Shown here: one piece after another, positions 46,041-56,666 of the stretch
Numbering within the stretch: position 1 is the first letter of the stretch
Layout: each line of letters opens with the position of its first letter
From: Dyella jiangningensis
Lineage (GTDB): Bacteria; Pseudomonadota; Gammaproteobacteria; Xanthomonadales; Rhodanobacteraceae
Assembly (NCBI RefSeq): GCF_003264855.1
Contig: NZ_NFZS01000001.1
Span: forward strand, 1,302,001 to 1,366,000
Length of the DNA stretch: 64,000 bases
Reading direction: 5' to 3'
Notes under the pieces: model-generated
What the model saw: only the letters and a program-made list of their open reading frames with translations
What the model was told of the DNA's origin: nothing
Databases searched by the model: none
Made by a program: the position numbers and the translations under genes

Positions 46041-46070
46041 GAAAAAGCCGCGGTTTCCCGCGGCTTTTTC
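46041..46070. terminator. Bidirectional terminator between tsf and the inserted membrane gene
   Basis: GAAAAAGCCGCGG and CCGCGGCTTTTTC pair around a TTTC loop, giving a 13-bp stem with A and T tracts on both sides. It ends rpsB-tsf from one side and the plus-strand gene from the other. Confidence 0.92.
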
Positions 46071-46092
46071 GATGTTGCATGAAGCGAGCTGC

Positions 46093-46971
46093 TTAGCCCT
46101 GCATCGCCTTGGCGACTTCGGCCAGGTAGTCTTCCTGCACCTTCTCGATGCCTTCGCCCACGGCGAGACGCACCACGGCGACCACGTCGGCGCCTTCCTT
46201 CTTCAGGACGTCGCCCACGGTGGTGTTGGTGTCGATCACGTACGGCTGGCCGACGAGGGTCACTTCCGAGACGATCTTGTTGATCTTGCCGGAGATGATC
46301 TTCTCGAGGATCTCGGCCGGCTTGGCCTTGTCCTTCTCGGTCATCTGGCTCAGCGCGATTTCCTTTTCCTTCGCGACGAACTCGGCCGGGACGTGCTCCG
46401 GCTTGATGTGCGGCGGGTTCATGGCGGCGACGTGCATGGCGATGCCCTTGGCCAGCTCTTCCGAGCCGCCCTTGAGCGCCACGATCACGCCGATCTTGCC
46501 GCCGTGCGAGTAGGTGGCCAGCGGGCCATCGTTCGCGATGCGGGCCACGCGGCGCACTTCGATCTTCTCGCCGATGGTGGCGGTCTGGGCCTTGGCGGCG
46601 GACTCGACGTTGTCGGCGCCCGGGAAGGCGGCAGCCTTGGCGGCGTCGATGTCGGCAGCGCCCGATGCCAGCACGGCCTCGGCGACGTCGTTGGTGAACT
46701 GGATGAAGTTCGGCGCCTTGGCGACGAAGTCCGTCTCGCTGTTCACTTCGACCAGCACGGCCTGGCCATTGGCCTGGGCGGTGGCGATGCGGCCTTCGGC
46801 GGCCACGCGGTCGGCCTTCTTGTCGGCCTTGGCCAGGCCGGTCTTGCGCAGGTACTCGACAGCGGCGTCGATGTCGCCGTTGTTCTCGACCAGCGCCTTC
46901 TTGCAATCCATCATGCCGGCGCCCGAGCGCTCGCGCAGTTCGCTAACCAGTTTTGCGGTGATAGCAGTCAT
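46093..46971 (-). CDS. tsf: Elongation factor Ts
   Basis: A 292-residue nucleotide exchange factor for EF-Tu. The N-terminal domain shows [20 protein letters not shown], and the core [13 protein letters not shown] with the TDFV motif contacts EF-Tu. Length is near the family norm (283 in E. coli). It follows rpsB by 58 bp and ends at a strong terminator. Confidence 0.97.
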   Translation of the reverse strand: MTAITAKLVSELRERSGAGMMDCKKALVENNGDIDAAVEYLRKTGLAKADKKADRVAAEGRIATAQANGQAVLVEVNSETDFVAKAPNFIQFTNDVAEAVLASGAADIDAAKAAAFPGADNVESAAKAQTATIGEKIEVRRVARIANDGPLATYSHGGKIGVIVALKGGSEELAKGIAMHVAAMNPPHIKPEHVPAEFVAKEKEIALSQMTEKDKAKPAEILEKIISGKINKIVSEVTLVGQPYVIDTNTTVGDVLKKEGADVVAVVRLAVGEGIEKVQEDYLAEVAKAMQG

Positions 46972-47029
46972 CTGGAATCCTCAAAAACTTTGATGCGCCC
47001 CGACCCTTGCGGGCCGGGGCAGGGAGGGC

Positions 47030-47914
<885 letters not shown>

Positions 47915-48250
47915 GGGTAAAACTCCGATTGTTGGGCCGGCTAGGCCCGGGGGGTTGGGACCTCCACGCATCCCCGACTTCGACCCTGGCAACCCGTATG
48001 ATGTGGAGGGTTGACCAAGGCACCCCGAAGGCGGTGCCGATACGTGTGTGGCGATTTAAAGTGTCCAATCAAGGACTTGTGGGGCTTGCACCGCAACGCG
48101 GTTACAATCTCCACCGCTTTGCGACTACCGCATGTGTCCGTTGAAACGGACAGGTCGGGTCAGCAAAACTTCGAAATTGTAGCCGGTACGCCGGCGGCGC
48201 GGCAAGTTGCTGCGGATTCAACGAGTTGAGTCCCGGGCAATTGCCGCCAT
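47915..48250. other. Divergent rpsB-map intergenic region
   Basis: 336 bp. Besides the rpsB leader stems it holds a good -10 hexamer TACAAT (48103-48108) facing map, without a well-spaced -35, and an AT-rich TTTAAAT on the minus strand (48054-48060) that may be part of the rpsB promoter. No gene is seen. Confidence 0.5.
47961..48038 (-). promoter_or_regulatory. Structured rpsB leader, candidate S2 autoregulatory site
   Basis: Two stems lie in the rpsB 5' region: CCTCCAC/GTGGAGG (47961-47967 with 48003-48009), and GGCACC/GGTGCC (48019-48024 with 48033-48038). Autogenous control of rpsB-tsf by S2 binding to a structured leader is established in E. coli and relatives. That these stems are the binding site here is inference. 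Confidence 0.45.
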
Positions 48251-49030
48251 ATGAGCACAGCTATGGCAGTTACCCTGAAAACCCCCGAAGACATCCAGTC
48301 CATGCGCGAGGCCGGCAAGCTGGCCGCCGAAGTGCTGGCCATGCTCAAAGAGCACGTCAAGCCCGGCGTCACGACCGAGGACCTGGACCGCCTCGCCTAC
48401 GAGCACATCACCAAGGTGCAGAAGGCGATTCCCGCCAACGTCGGCTACAACGGCTTCCCGAAGACGTTGTGCACGTCGGTGAACCACGTGATCTGCCACG
48501 GCATCCCGAGCCCGGCGAAGCTCTTGAAGGATGGCGACATCATCAATCTCGATGTCACCGTCATCAAGGACGGCTGGCACGGCGATACCAGCCGCATGTA
48601 TTTCGTCGGCACCCCTTCGGTGCTGGCCAGGCGCCTGGTCGAGACCACCTTCGAGGCGATGATGCAGGGCATTCGTGCCGTGCGCCCCGGCGCCACGCTG
48701 GGCGACATCGGCGCGGCGATCCAGAAGCACGCGGAAGCGGACGGCTTCACGGTCGTGCGCGAATACTGCGGCCACGGCATCGGCAAGGTCTACCACGACG
48801 AGCCGCAGGTGCTGCACTACGGCCGCCCGGGCACGGGCCTTGAGCTGAAGAAGGGCATGACCTTCACCATCGAGCCGATGGTCAACGCCGGCAAGCCGCA
48901 GACCAAGCAGCTGCCGGACGGCTGGACGGTGGTCACCAAGGATCATTCGCTGTCGGCTCAGTGGGAGCACACCATCGCGGTGACGGATGACGGGTTCGAG
49001 ATTTTGACGCCTTGGCCGGATGCGGCTTGA
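48251..49030 (+). CDS. map: Type I methionine aminopeptidase
   Basis: A 259-residue dinuclear-metal enzyme removing the initiator Met from nascent proteins. Metal ligands lie in NLDVTVIKDGWHGDTSR (two Asp), REYCGHGIGKVYHDEP (His), TIEPMV (Glu) and QWEHTIAV (Glu). The family start matches the internal ATG at 48263 (MAVTLKTPEDIQSM); neither start has a clear ribosome site. It diverges from rpsB and precedes glnD, as in E. coli. Confidence 0.97.
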   Translation: MSTAMAVTLKTPEDIQSMREAGKLAAEVLAMLKEHVKPGVTTEDLDRLAYEHITKVQKAIPANVGYNGFPKTLCTSVNHVICHGIPSPAKLLKDGDIINLDVTVIKDGWHGDTSRMYFVGTPSVLARRLVETTFEAMMQGIRAVRPGATLGDIGAAIQKHAEADGFTVVREYCGHGIGKVYHDEPQVLHYGRPGTGLELKKGMTFTIEPMVNAGKPQTKQLPDGWTVVTKDHSLSAQWEHTIAVTDDGFEILTPWPDAA

Positions 49031-49054
49031 GGTTTGATGTGATGTGAGGTTTGG

Positions 49055-49085
49055 GAAGGGTCGCTTCGGCGGCCCTTCTTTTTTT
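49055..49085 (+). terminator. Rho-independent terminator after map
   Basis: GAAGGG and CCCTTC pair around a 12-base loop containing TTCG, followed by seven T residues. It separates map from the repeat-filled gap before glnD. Confidence 0.82.
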
Positions 49086-49127
49086 GGGCGAATGCCGCCT
49101 CACGCACCATGGCGCCCGCTCCCCCCT

Positions 49128-49151
49128 GTAGGAGCGCACCCTGTGCGCGAC
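49128..49151 (+). repeat. Single GTAG-headed REP-like hairpin
   Basis: GTAGGAGCGCACCCTGTGCG then CGAC, with stem GCGCAC/GTGCGC. It is the fourth locus of this family in the window. Confidence 0.75.
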
Positions 49152-49240
49152 AGCCTTTCGCGACGGGCTGAATGGTTCTTGCTGTTGTGAGCGCTGGGTA
49201 TGGCCTTCGGCTGCCACTCTGCCGCGAGGATGCCGCTTAC

Positions 49241-49484
49241 GACGTAAAGCTAGTCCCTGTGGGACGCAGCGGGCGTTTCGACGTCCTTCCGGCGACGCGA
49301 AGCTAGTCCCGTGGGACCGCCGAGTCACTTTTCTTTTGCTGGCCCACGCACGCGTTCTTTGCGTGCGAACGGCGAAGCCGGCCCGCACGCGGGGAGGCGC
49401 CATGGATGGCGCCGGCTTTGAGGAGCGAGGAAGGGCGGAGGGCGCTAGCCCGGAGTCAAAGTCCCACGGGATTAGCTTCGCGTC
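49241..49484. repeat. Composite palindromic repeat region between map and glnD
   Basis: GACGTAAAGCTAGTCCCTGT... (49241-49265) and GACGCGAAGCTAGTCCC... (49294-49317) are direct copies, and 49461-49484 is an inverted copy with one mismatch. The 143 bp between the inverted copies hold perfect small hairpins: GCACGC/GCGTGC (49348-49366), CGGC-GAA-GCCG (49370-49380) and GGCGCCAT/ATGGCGCC (49396-49413). The core also occurs in the pyrH-frr gap. The rest of the 759-bp gap shows no gene. Confidence 0.72.
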
Positions 49485-49679
49485 AAAAGTAACCCAAAGT
49501 AGTGGCCTTCAGAGCCAAGGCTCGTAGCGATATGTGGGATAGAAGCGTCGGTCGACCGAGGCCAGCCGGGGTGTGCTCGTTACTACCTCGAACGAAGTGG
49601 CTACACCGCAACGCGTCGTAGCGAAGAGGACTTAAAGCGGCTTCGTTGGATGATGAGAAATGCATGAGTGCCGCGCCTT

Positions 49680-49718
49680 CTCCCTCTCCCCTCCGGGGAG
49701 AGGGCTGGGGTGAGGGGC
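49680..49718. repeat. CCCTCTCCCC/GGGGAGAGGG hairpin repeat
   Basis: A perfect 10-bp stem (49682-49691 with 49695-49704, TCC loop) followed by GCTGGGGTGAGGGG. This kind of sequence is a widespread intergenic repeat in high-GC gammaproteobacteria. It lies about 70 bp before glnD. Confidence 0.7.
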
Positions 49719-49789
49719 GGGGCTTGCGTGGGGCTTTGGAGGTCTCGCCACGAATTTCATCCACGCATGACCCCTTCTAGCCCCCATGC

Positions 49790-52477
49790 ATGGCAGACTT
49801 GCTGCACTGCCACACGTGTCTGCTGACCATGCCTGTCGCCCCGATCGTGCTGCCTCCCTTGCCGCGCCTGCCTGTGGCGGTGCCGCGTTCGGGTGTGTCG
49901 AGCGATGCGCGTCGGGCGTTGCGTCAGTTGCTGGGGGACGTGGATCGGGCGCTGGCGACGGCGTTTCGGCAGGGTGCCGACGCCACTGCGTTGGCGCACC
50001 GACGCAGCGAGTCGGTGCAACGCATCGTGGTGCATGTGTGGACGGCTTGCCTGGGCGAAGTGAGCGATGCGGCTTTGTTCGCCGTGGGCGGCTTTGGTCG
50101 AGGCCTGCTGTTTCCGCATTCCGACGTCGATCTGCTGGCGCTGGTCGGGCCGTCCGAACCGGCGCGGCTGCGTGCGCTGGAGCAGTGCTTCGCCACGCTG
50201 TGGGACATCGGGCTCAAGGTCGGCCATGCGGTACGCGATCTCGCGCAATGTCGTGCGTTGGCTGCGCAGGACGCCAGCGTATTCACCAGCCTGCTCGACG
50301 CGCGACGGCTGGTCGGCGATCCCGCCCTGGAGGAAGGATTGCGGGCGATCATCAACGATCCCGCGCTGTGGCCTCCCGCCGCCTACCTTGCGGTTCGTCT
50401 CGCCGAGCGCGATGCGCGGCACGCGCGTTACAACGACACGGCGTACAACCTTGAGCCGAACCTGAAGGATGGTCCGGGCGGACTGCGTACGCTCGATTCG
50501 CTGCGCTGGTTGGGACGGCGGCTTGCGCACGCGGATGACTTCGACGACATGGTGGCCGAAGGCTTGCTCGATCCGGCGGAGAAGGATTCGCTGGAGCAGT
50601 CCGAGGCAACGCTGCGCCGCTACCGTTTCGCGCTGCATCTGGAAGCGGGCCGTGCCGAGGAACGCCTGCTGTTCGACTACCAGCGTGCGCTCGCGGCCAG
50701 CCTTGGTTTCCAGGACGAGCACGAGAAGAACCTCGGCGTCGAACAGTTCATGCAGGGGTATTACCGTGCGGCCAGCCAGGTCGAGCGCCTTGGCGTGCAG
50801 ATTGCCGAGCGTTTCGAGGAAATGCTGGAGCCGCCGACCGCTGCACAGCCGGTCGGCGAGGATTTCGTGCGCTACGGCAAGCGACTGGCCGCGCGTGATC
50901 CCGACATTTTCATGCGTCGTCATGCGGCGCTCGTCGAAGCCTTCATTGCGCGACTCGGCGAGCCGGGCATCACGGGATTCACGGCGGATACCATGCGCCG
51001 CATGCACCAGGCATCAGCCGTGCTGGATGGTTCACTGGGGGATGATCACGACGTGCTGGTCGCGTTCCTGCGGCTGCTGCGCCTGGGTGCGCCGGCCGTG
51101 GAGGCGTTGTGGCGGATGAATCGCCATGGCCTGCTGGCGGCGATCCTGCCCGCGTTCGGCAAGGTGTTCGGTCGCATGCAGTACGACCTTTTCCATGTGT
51201 ATACGGTGGACGAACACACGCTGCGCGTGCTGCGCAACGTCGCGCGCTTTGCCGATCCCGCTGCAGCCACGGAGTTCCCGATCGCCTGCGAAATCTGGCC
51301 CACGCTGCCCAAGCCGGAATTGCTGCTGCTGGCCGCGTTGTTCCACGACATCGCGAAAGGGCGCGGCGGCGACCATTCGGTGCTCGGCGAAGAAGAGGCG
51401 CTGGCCTTTGGCGCGCGCCTGGGCTTGCCGGAGGAAGACACGCAGCTGGTGGCATGGCTGGTGCGCTGGCACCTCCTGATGAGTACTACGGCGCAACGCC
51501 AGGACATCACCGATCCTGACGTGGTACAGCGGTTCGCCGAGACGGTAGGCGATGCCGAGCGCCTGGATTATCTCTACCTGCTTACCATCGCCGACATCAT
51601 CGGCACCAGTCCCAAGCTTTGGAACGGATGGAAGGATCGCCTGCTGTCGGACCTCTATACGGCCACACGTTATGCGCTGCGCAGCGAAGACGAGTTGCCG
51701 TCCGATGCCGCGGCGCGGGTGGCCGCCTGTCGCGAGCAGGCGGAGGCGATATTGGCCAAGGACGGCTATGCGTCCGACGCGCTTGCACGCGTGTGGCGCG
51801 GTTTCCCGGAGCAGAGCTTCCTGCGCCATCGGCCCGAGCAGATCGCATGGCAGACGGCTGCGATCCTGGAGGCACGGGGCGCCACGCCGCTGGTCGCCGT
51901 GCATCCGCAGTCAGTGCGCGGCACGACCGAACTGTTCGTCTATACACCCGATCGCGATGGCCTGTTTGCCGCGGTGGCGATCATGCTCGACCGGCTGCAC
52001 TTCTCGGTGATGGAAGCGCGCATCCTGAGCTCGTCCACCGGCATGGCGCTGGATACCTTCCTGCTGCTGGAATCGGAATCGCAGCAACCGGCTTCGCCGG
52101 AGCGTGCCGAGGAGCTGAAGCAGCGTCTGCATCGCGCACTCTCGCAGCCGGGCCATGTGCATCAACCGTCGCGACGCAGCATGTCGCGCCATCTCAAGCA
52201 CTTCCAGGCGACGCCCAAGATCTCCTTCAGTACCGTGAGCGGGCGCACGCGGCTCGCGCTGGTATGCAGTGATCGCCCCGGGTTGCTCGCCGCCGTGGCG
52301 CAGGTGATGTTCGAATCGGGAGTGCGGGTACATGACGCGCGTATCGCCACTTTCGGCGAACGCGTGGAAGACTTCTTCCTGATCACCAATCGCCACGATG
52401 CACCGCTTGCCATCGATCAGCAGGACAGGCTGCTGCATGCATTGCTCGATCGGCTGGGAACCAGCAGGGCGGCCTGA
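49790..52477 (+). CDS. glnD: Bifunctional uridylyltransferase/uridylyl-removing enzyme GlnD
   Basis: An 895-residue nitrogen sensor that uridylylates PII proteins when glutamine is low and removes UMP when it is high. The nucleotidyltransferase motif is GGFGRGLLFPHSDVD, with the catalytic Asp pair at 112/114. The HD domain is marked by FHDIAKGRGGDHS (about 520). Two C-terminal ACT domains sense glutamine (ELFVYTPDRDGLFAAVA and LALVCSDRPGLLAAVAQ). The start is uncertain: ATG at 49790 or at 49829, neither with a good ribosome site. map-glnD-dapD order is as in E. coli. Confidence 0.96.
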   Translation: MADLLHCHTCLLTMPVAPIVLPPLPRLPVAVPRSGVSSDARRALRQLLGDVDRALATAFRQGADATALAHRRSESVQRIVVHVWTACLGEVSDAALFAVGGFGRGLLFPHSDVDLLALVGPSEPARLRALEQCFATLWDIGLKVGHAVRDLAQCRALAAQDASVFTSLLDARRLVGDPALEEGLRAIINDPALWPPAAYLAVRLAERDARHARYNDTAYNLEPNLKDGPGGLRTLDSLRWLGRRLAHADDFDDMVAEGLLDPAEKDSLEQSEATLRRYRFALHLEAGRAEERLLFDYQRALAASLGFQDEHEKNLGVEQFMQGYYRAASQVERLGVQIAERFEEMLEPPTAAQPVGEDFVRYGKRLAARDPDIFMRRHAALVEAFIARLGEPGITGFTADTMRRMHQASAVLDGSLGDDHDVLVAFLRLLRLGAPAVEALWRMNRHGLLAAILPAFGKVFGRMQYDLFHVYTVDEHTLRVLRNVARFADPAAATEFPIACEIWPTLPKPELLLLAALFHDIAKGRGGDHSVLGEEEALAFGARLGLPEEDTQLVAWLVRWHLLMSTTAQRQDITDPDVVQRFAETVGDAERLDYLYLLTIADIIGTSPKLWNGWKDRLLSDLYTATRYALRSEDELPSDAAARVAACREQAEAILAKDGYASDALARVWRGFPEQSFLRHRPEQIAWQTAAILEARGATPLVAVHPQSVRGTTELFVYTPDRDGLFAAVAIMLDRLHFSVMEARILSSSTGMALDTFLLLESESQQPASPERAEELKQRLHRALSQPGHVHQPSRRSMSRHLKHFQATPKISFSTVSGRTRLALVCSDRPGLLAAVAQVMFESGVRVHDARIATFGERVEDFFLITNRHDAPLAIDQQDRLLHALLDRLGTSRAA

Positions 52478-52510
52478 ACGCGCCGGCCGGGATGCCGGCG
52501 CGGCAAAGAG

Positions 52511-52533
52511 ACCGCCGTCGAATGGCGGTTTTT
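52511..52533 (+). terminator. Rho-independent terminator after glnD
   Basis: ACCGCC and GGCGGT pair around GTCGAAT and are followed by a T tract. A CGCGCCGGC-GGGAT-GCCGGCGCG palindrome just upstream (52480-52502) adds structure. Confidence 0.8.
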
Positions 52534-52618
52534 CGGCGGGAGAATGATCATTTTCGTTACGTCGGCCCTGTGCCTGCGTTAGCATTCGCGGGTATCCACT
52601 CAGTCCTGCGAAACACCC

Positions 52619-53446
52619 ATGCAAAGCATCGAGTCCCTCATCGAGGACGCCTTCGAGCGTCGCAACGAACTGACCCAGGCGGAGATCGAGACGCATCTGC
52701 GTCCGGCCGTGGAACAGGTCATCAACCTGCTCGAAAGCGGTGAGCGCCGCGTGGCCGAGCCGGATGGCAAGGGCGGCTGGACGGTCAACCAGTGGATCAA
52801 GAAAGCGGTGCTGCTGTATTTCCGCATCAACGGCAACCAGGTGGTCGATGGCGGCCCGGCGCTGGCGTTCGACAAGGTGCCGCTGCGTTTCGCGCATGGC
52901 AACGACGCGGAACTGCAGGGCCTCGGCGCCCGCGTGGTGCCGGGCGCGCTGGTGCGTCGTGGTGCGCACGTGGCGAAGGACGCCGTGCTGATGCCGAGCT
53001 ACGTGAACATCGGCGCCTACGTGGGTGCGGGCACCATGGTCGACACCTGGGCGACGGTGGGTTCGTGCGCCCAGATCGGCGCGGGCGTGCATCTGTCCGG
53101 TGGCGTGGGCATCGGTGGCGTGCTTGAACCGCTGCAGGCGAACCCGGCCATCATCGAGGACAACTGCTTCATCGGCGCGCGCTCGGAAGTGGTCGAAGGC
53201 GTGATCGTGGAGAAGGGCAGCGTGATCGGCATGGGCGTGTTCCTGGGCCAGTCCACGCGCATCTACAACCGCGCCACCGGCGAAGTCAGCTACGGCCGCG
53301 TGCCGGCCGGCAGCGTGGTGGTCGCCGGCAACCTGCCGTCCAAGGACGGTACGCACAGCCTGTACGCCGCGATCATCGTCAAGCAGGTCGATGAGAAGAC
53401 GCGCAGCAAGACCGGCATCAACGAGCTGTTGCGGAGCGCCGAATGA
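52619..53446 (+). CDS. dapD: Tetrahydrodipicolinate N-succinyltransferase
   Basis: A 275-residue trimeric beta-helix enzyme of the succinylase branch of lysine and diaminopimelate synthesis. [23 protein letters not shown] and the hexapeptide stretch [20 protein letters not shown] are typical, and [21 protein letters not shown] is the family signature. Length equals E. coli (274). Its stop overlaps the next start (ATGA). Confidence 0.97.
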   Translation: MQSIESLIEDAFERRNELTQAEIETHLRPAVEQVINLLESGERRVAEPDGKGGWTVNQWIKKAVLLYFRINGNQVVDGGPALAFDKVPLRFAHGNDAELQGLGARVVPGALVRRGAHVAKDAVLMPSYVNIGAYVGAGTMVDTWATVGSCAQIGAGVHLSGGVGIGGVLEPLQANPAIIEDNCFIGARSEVVEGVIVEKGSVIGMGVFLGQSTRIYNRATGEVSYGRVPAGSVVVAGNLPSKDGTHSLYAAIIVKQVDEKTRSKTGINELLRSAE

Positions 53447-53799
53447 GCGTGACCCTGTACGGCCTGACCACCTGTGATACCTGCCGCAAGGCGCGCAACT
53501 GGCTGGATCGTTTCGGCGTGCCGTACACCTTCGTCGACTATCGCGCCGATCCGGTGCCGGCCACCACGCTGAAGACATGGGCGCAGCAATTGGGTGGCTG
53601 GGAAAAGCTGGTCAACAAGTCCTCGACCACCTGGCGCAACCTGCTGCCGCAGCGCAAGAACCCGGGCAGCGATCCGGAGTGGACGCTGCTGCTGAAGGAA
53701 TATCCGGCGCTGGTACGCCGGCCCGTGGTACTGCAGGAAGACGGTTCGGTCAGCGTCGGTTTCACCGACAACGGCTTCAAGAAGCTGTTCGGACGCTGA
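53443..53799 (+). CDS. ArsC/Spx-family reductase-like protein (YffB type)
   Basis: A 118-residue thioredoxin-fold protein with the motif [11 protein letters not shown] (Cys11 and Cys14), a Gly-Leu-rich strand VTLYGLTTC, and [25 protein letters not shown] at the end. It belongs to the YffB subgroup of the arsenate reductase family, whose members bind glutathione and whose natural role is unknown. In E. coli yffB sits next to dapE; here it overlaps dapD and dapE is 1.6 kb on. Confidence 0.9.
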   Translation: MSVTLYGLTTCDTCRKARNWLDRFGVPYTFVDYRADPVPATTLKTWAQQLGGWEKLVNKSSTTWRNLLPQRKNPGSDPEWTLLLKEYPALVRRPVVLQEDGSVSVGFTDNGFKKLFGR

Positions 53800-53812
53800 G
53801 GGGGGGCGCTCC

Positions 53813-54310
53813 ATGGTGGTGCGCCTGTCCAAGATCCTGCTGATGGCCACCATTGCGTTATGGCTGGCGCTGGTGGCTTTCGGCAACCTCACCGACTACG
53901 GCAGCAACTGGCCGTTCGTGCAACACGTGCTCGCGATGGACACGATCTTTCCGAACGCGGGCATTCACTATCGGGCGATTACCTCGCCATGGCTGCAACG
54001 CGCCGCCTATGCGCTGATCATCGCGGTGGAAACCTTGGCTGCCGTGTTGTGCGGCCTGGGCACCTGGCGCCTGTGGCGCGCCCGCATGTCGGGCAGCGAG
54101 AGCTTCCACCGGGCGAAGCGGCTGGGCGTGCTCGGCATGACGACCGGCGTGCTGCTGTGGCTTGGCGGCTTCCTCGCCGTAGGTGGCGAGTGGTTCGGCA
54201 TGTGGATGTCCACGCAATGGAACGGCCTGGAGAGTGCATTCCGCTTCGTGGTCGTGTTGCTGGCCGCACTGCTCTATCTCGGCCAGCGCGAAGAGCCGTT
54301 GGACGAGTGA
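53813..54310 (+). CDS. DUF2165 family membrane protein
   Basis: A 165-residue inner-membrane protein with four hydrophobic segments (about 8-25, 64-85, 103-124 and 141-157). Features of DUF2165 are FGNLTDYGSNWPFVQHVLAMDTIFP and WFGMWMSTQWNGLESAFRF. Function is unknown. A G-rich ribosome site precedes the ATG. It is packed 13 bp after the reductase gene and 16 bp before the next gene, so it belongs to the dap operon. Confidence 0.88.
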   Translation: MVVRLSKILLMATIALWLALVAFGNLTDYGSNWPFVQHVLAMDTIFPNAGIHYRAITSPWLQRAAYALIIAVETLAAVLCGLGTWRLWRARMSGSESFHRAKRLGVLGMTTGVLLWLGGFLAVGGEWFGMWMSTQWNGLESAFRFVVVLLAALLYLGQREEPLDE

Positions 54311-54326
54311 ATCATCGAGGGACGGT

Positions 54327-55388
54327 ATGACCACGCACCGCACACAGCGTTTCAAGAGCAACCTGCGCATCGAACGCGACAACGCCGTGCTCTACGGGCG
54401 CCTGGCCAAGCTTGCGCGAAACGAACGCCTGGCGACCGCTTATCGCCGCATTGCCGACATCGAGCAGACCAACGCGGGTTTCTGGGAAGCGCGCTTGCGC
54501 GAACACGGCGAAACCGTGCCGCCGCCGCGGACGAGCGTTCGCGTTCGCGTGCTGAGCTGGCTGGCGGCGCGTTTCGGTACCGAGTTCGTCATGCCGACGG
54601 TGGTGCGCATGGAGCATGCCGACCACCTGGCCACGCCGGTGGATCGACAGGGGCAGCGCAATCATTTCGCCGATGACGCGCTGCCGATGCGGCATGGGCG
54701 CCACGCCACGCAGAGCGGCAACACCCTGCGCGCGGCCGTGCTGGGCGCCAACGACGGGCTCGTTTCCAACACCAGCCTGGTGATGGGCATGGCCGGTGCG
54801 TCGACCGGCGACCATGCCGTGCTGCTGGCAGGCCTCGCAGGCTTGGTGGCCGGCGCCTGTTCGATGGCGTTGGGCGAGTGGTTGTCGGTGAACAGTTCGC
54901 GCGAGTTCTACCAGGCGCAGATCACCGAGCGCGCCGAGCGCCTGGCCGTGGCGCCGGAAGACGGCCTGCAATACCTGGCGCGTACCTATCGCGAGAAGGG
55001 TCTGGATGCGAAGGCGGCGGACGCGCTGGCCAAGCACCTGCTGGATACGCCGCGCGCCGCGCTGGACACGATGGTGCGCGAAGACCTGGGCGTGGATCCC
55101 GCCGATCTTGGCGGCTCCGCCTGGAGCGCGTCGATCTCTTCGTTCTGCCTGTTCGCGTTCGGGGCCATCTTTCCCGTGGCGCCTTACTTTGCGCTGCATG
55201 GATCGCAGGCGTTGGCGGCAAGCATCGCCTCGACCTTGGTCGGGCTGGTGCTCATTGCGCTGGGCACCTCGCTGTTCACTGGTCGTGGCTTGATGTTCTC
55301 CATCGCGCGACAGCTGGGCATTACGCTTTCGGCCAGCGCCATCACCTACCTGGTCGGCCATCTGCTTGGCGCGGCGATTTCCGGATAG
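54327..55388 (+). CDS. Ferritin-like/VIT1 (CCC1) fusion, putative iron or manganese transporter
   Basis: A 353-residue protein. Residues about 1-125 resemble a ferritin or rubrerythrin-like helical domain (ERDNAVLYGRLAKL and RRIADIEQTNAGFWEARLREHG supply candidate metal-binding Glu residues). The rest is a VIT1/CCC1 domain with LRAAVLGANDGLVSNTSLVMGMAGAS, GACSMALGEWLSVNSSREFYQ and about four to five membrane segments. Such fusions (MbfA-like) export or store iron in other bacteria. Substrate here is inferred. GAGGG lies 5 bases before the ATG. Confidence 0.88.
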   Translation: MTTHRTQRFKSNLRIERDNAVLYGRLAKLARNERLATAYRRIADIEQTNAGFWEARLREHGETVPPPRTSVRVRVLSWLAARFGTEFVMPTVVRMEHADHLATPVDRQGQRNHFADDALPMRHGRHATQSGNTLRAAVLGANDGLVSNTSLVMGMAGASTGDHAVLLAGLAGLVAGACSMALGEWLSVNSSREFYQAQITERAERLAVAPEDGLQYLARTYREKGLDAKAADALAKHLLDTPRAALDTMVREDLGVDPADLGGSAWSASISSFCLFAFGAIFPVAPYFALHGSQALAASIASTLVGLVLIALGTSLFTGRGLMFSIARQLGITLSASAITYLVGHLLGAAISG

Positions 55389-55447
55389 CGGGCGGGCGGA
55401 TCGCTGCTTGGTATGCTGTTGCAGCCTAATCCCGCGACCCGCACGCC

Positions 55448-56581
55448 ATGACCGAAGTGCTCGAACTCACCCGTGATCTGATCCGCCGCCGTTCGGTGAC
55501 GCCGGACGATGCCGGCTGCCAGGCGTTGATCGCGGAACGGCTCGCACGGGCCGGCTTCCAATGCGAGTCGCTGCGTTATGGCGAGGTCGACAACCTCTGG
55601 GCCACCCATGGTGAAGGTGCGCCTACCCTGGTGTTCCTCGGGCACACCGATGTCGTGCCGACAGGGCCGGTCGACACCTGGAGCAGCGATCCGTTTGAGC
55701 CGTCCATTCGCGATGGCCGTCTGTACGGCCGTGGCGCGGCCGACATGAAGGGCTCGGTGGCGGCGATGGTGGTGGCGCTTGAGGCGTTCGTGGCGACGCA
55801 CCCTCGCCATCGCGGGCGGGTGGGCCTGTTGTTGACCAGCGACGAGGAAGGGCCGGACAACCTCGATGGCGTGCGTCGCGTGGCCGAGCATTTTCGGGCG
55901 CAGGGCGAGCGCATCGATTGGTGCGTCGTGGGCGAGCCGTCTTCCAGGGAACGCCTCGGCGACCTGATTCGCGTCGGGCGCCGCGGATCGTTGTCGGGCA
56001 CGCTCACGGTGCGTGGCATACAAGGGCATGTGGCTTATCCCGAGAAGGCCAGGAACCCGATCCATGCGTTCGCCCCGGCGCTGGCCGAACTCGCCGCCGA
56101 GCGATGGGACGAAGGCAACCAGGATTTCCCCCCGACCTCGTTCCAGGTGTCCAACCTCAATGCAGGCACGGGCGCCAACAACGTCATTCCTGGCGCGCTC
56201 ACGGCGCTGATCAATTTTCGCTACAGCACCGCGAGCCGCGCCGACGACCTGCGTGCGCGCACCGAAGCCATCCTCAGGAAGCACGGGCTCGATTGGCAGA
56301 TCCAATGGTCGCTCTCCGGCGAGCCATTCCTCACCCCGCCTGGCGGCGCGGTACGCGATGCGGTGATCGCCGTATGCCGCGAACTGTGTGGCATCTCACC
56401 CGAGGAAAGCACCGGCGGCGGCACGTCGGACGGCCGTTTCATCGCACCGCTGGGCGCCGAAGTCGTCGAGCTTGGCCCGGTGAACGCGACGATCCACAAG
56501 GTGGACGAGTGCGTGGCCGTGGCCGATCTCGAAAAGCTGCCTTCGCTCTACCAGGCCGTCTGCGAAAAGCTGCTGGCCTGA
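55448..56581 (+). CDS. dapE: Succinyl-diaminopimelate desuccinylase
   Basis: A 377-residue dizinc M20 hydrolase releasing LL-diaminopimelate for lysine and peptidoglycan. Metal and catalytic residues lie in [40 protein letters not shown] (Glu pair), CVVGEPSS and NATIHKVDE. It completes the dapD-to-dapE group, with 59 bp after the VIT1 gene. Confidence 0.96.
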   Translation: MTEVLELTRDLIRRRSVTPDDAGCQALIAERLARAGFQCESLRYGEVDNLWATHGEGAPTLVFLGHTDVVPTGPVDTWSSDPFEPSIRDGRLYGRGAADMKGSVAAMVVALEAFVATHPRHRGRVGLLLTSDEEGPDNLDGVRRVAEHFRAQGERIDWCVVGEPSSRERLGDLIRVGRRGSLSGTLTVRGIQGHVAYPEKARNPIHAFAPALAELAAERWDEGNQDFPPTSFQVSNLNAGTGANNVIPGALTALINFRYSTASRADDLRARTEAILRKHGLDWQIQWSLSGEPFLTPPGGAVRDAVIAVCRELCGISPEESTGGGTSDGRFIAPLGAEVVELGPVNATIHKVDECVAVADLEKLPSLYQAVCEKLLA

Positions 56582-56666
56582 CCAGGCGCGGGTTTGCCCG
56601 GGGCTTGATGTCGTGGCACCCTCAGGGGAGTCCAGACATCCAGAAGTCCACTTCACGGGAGTCCCC

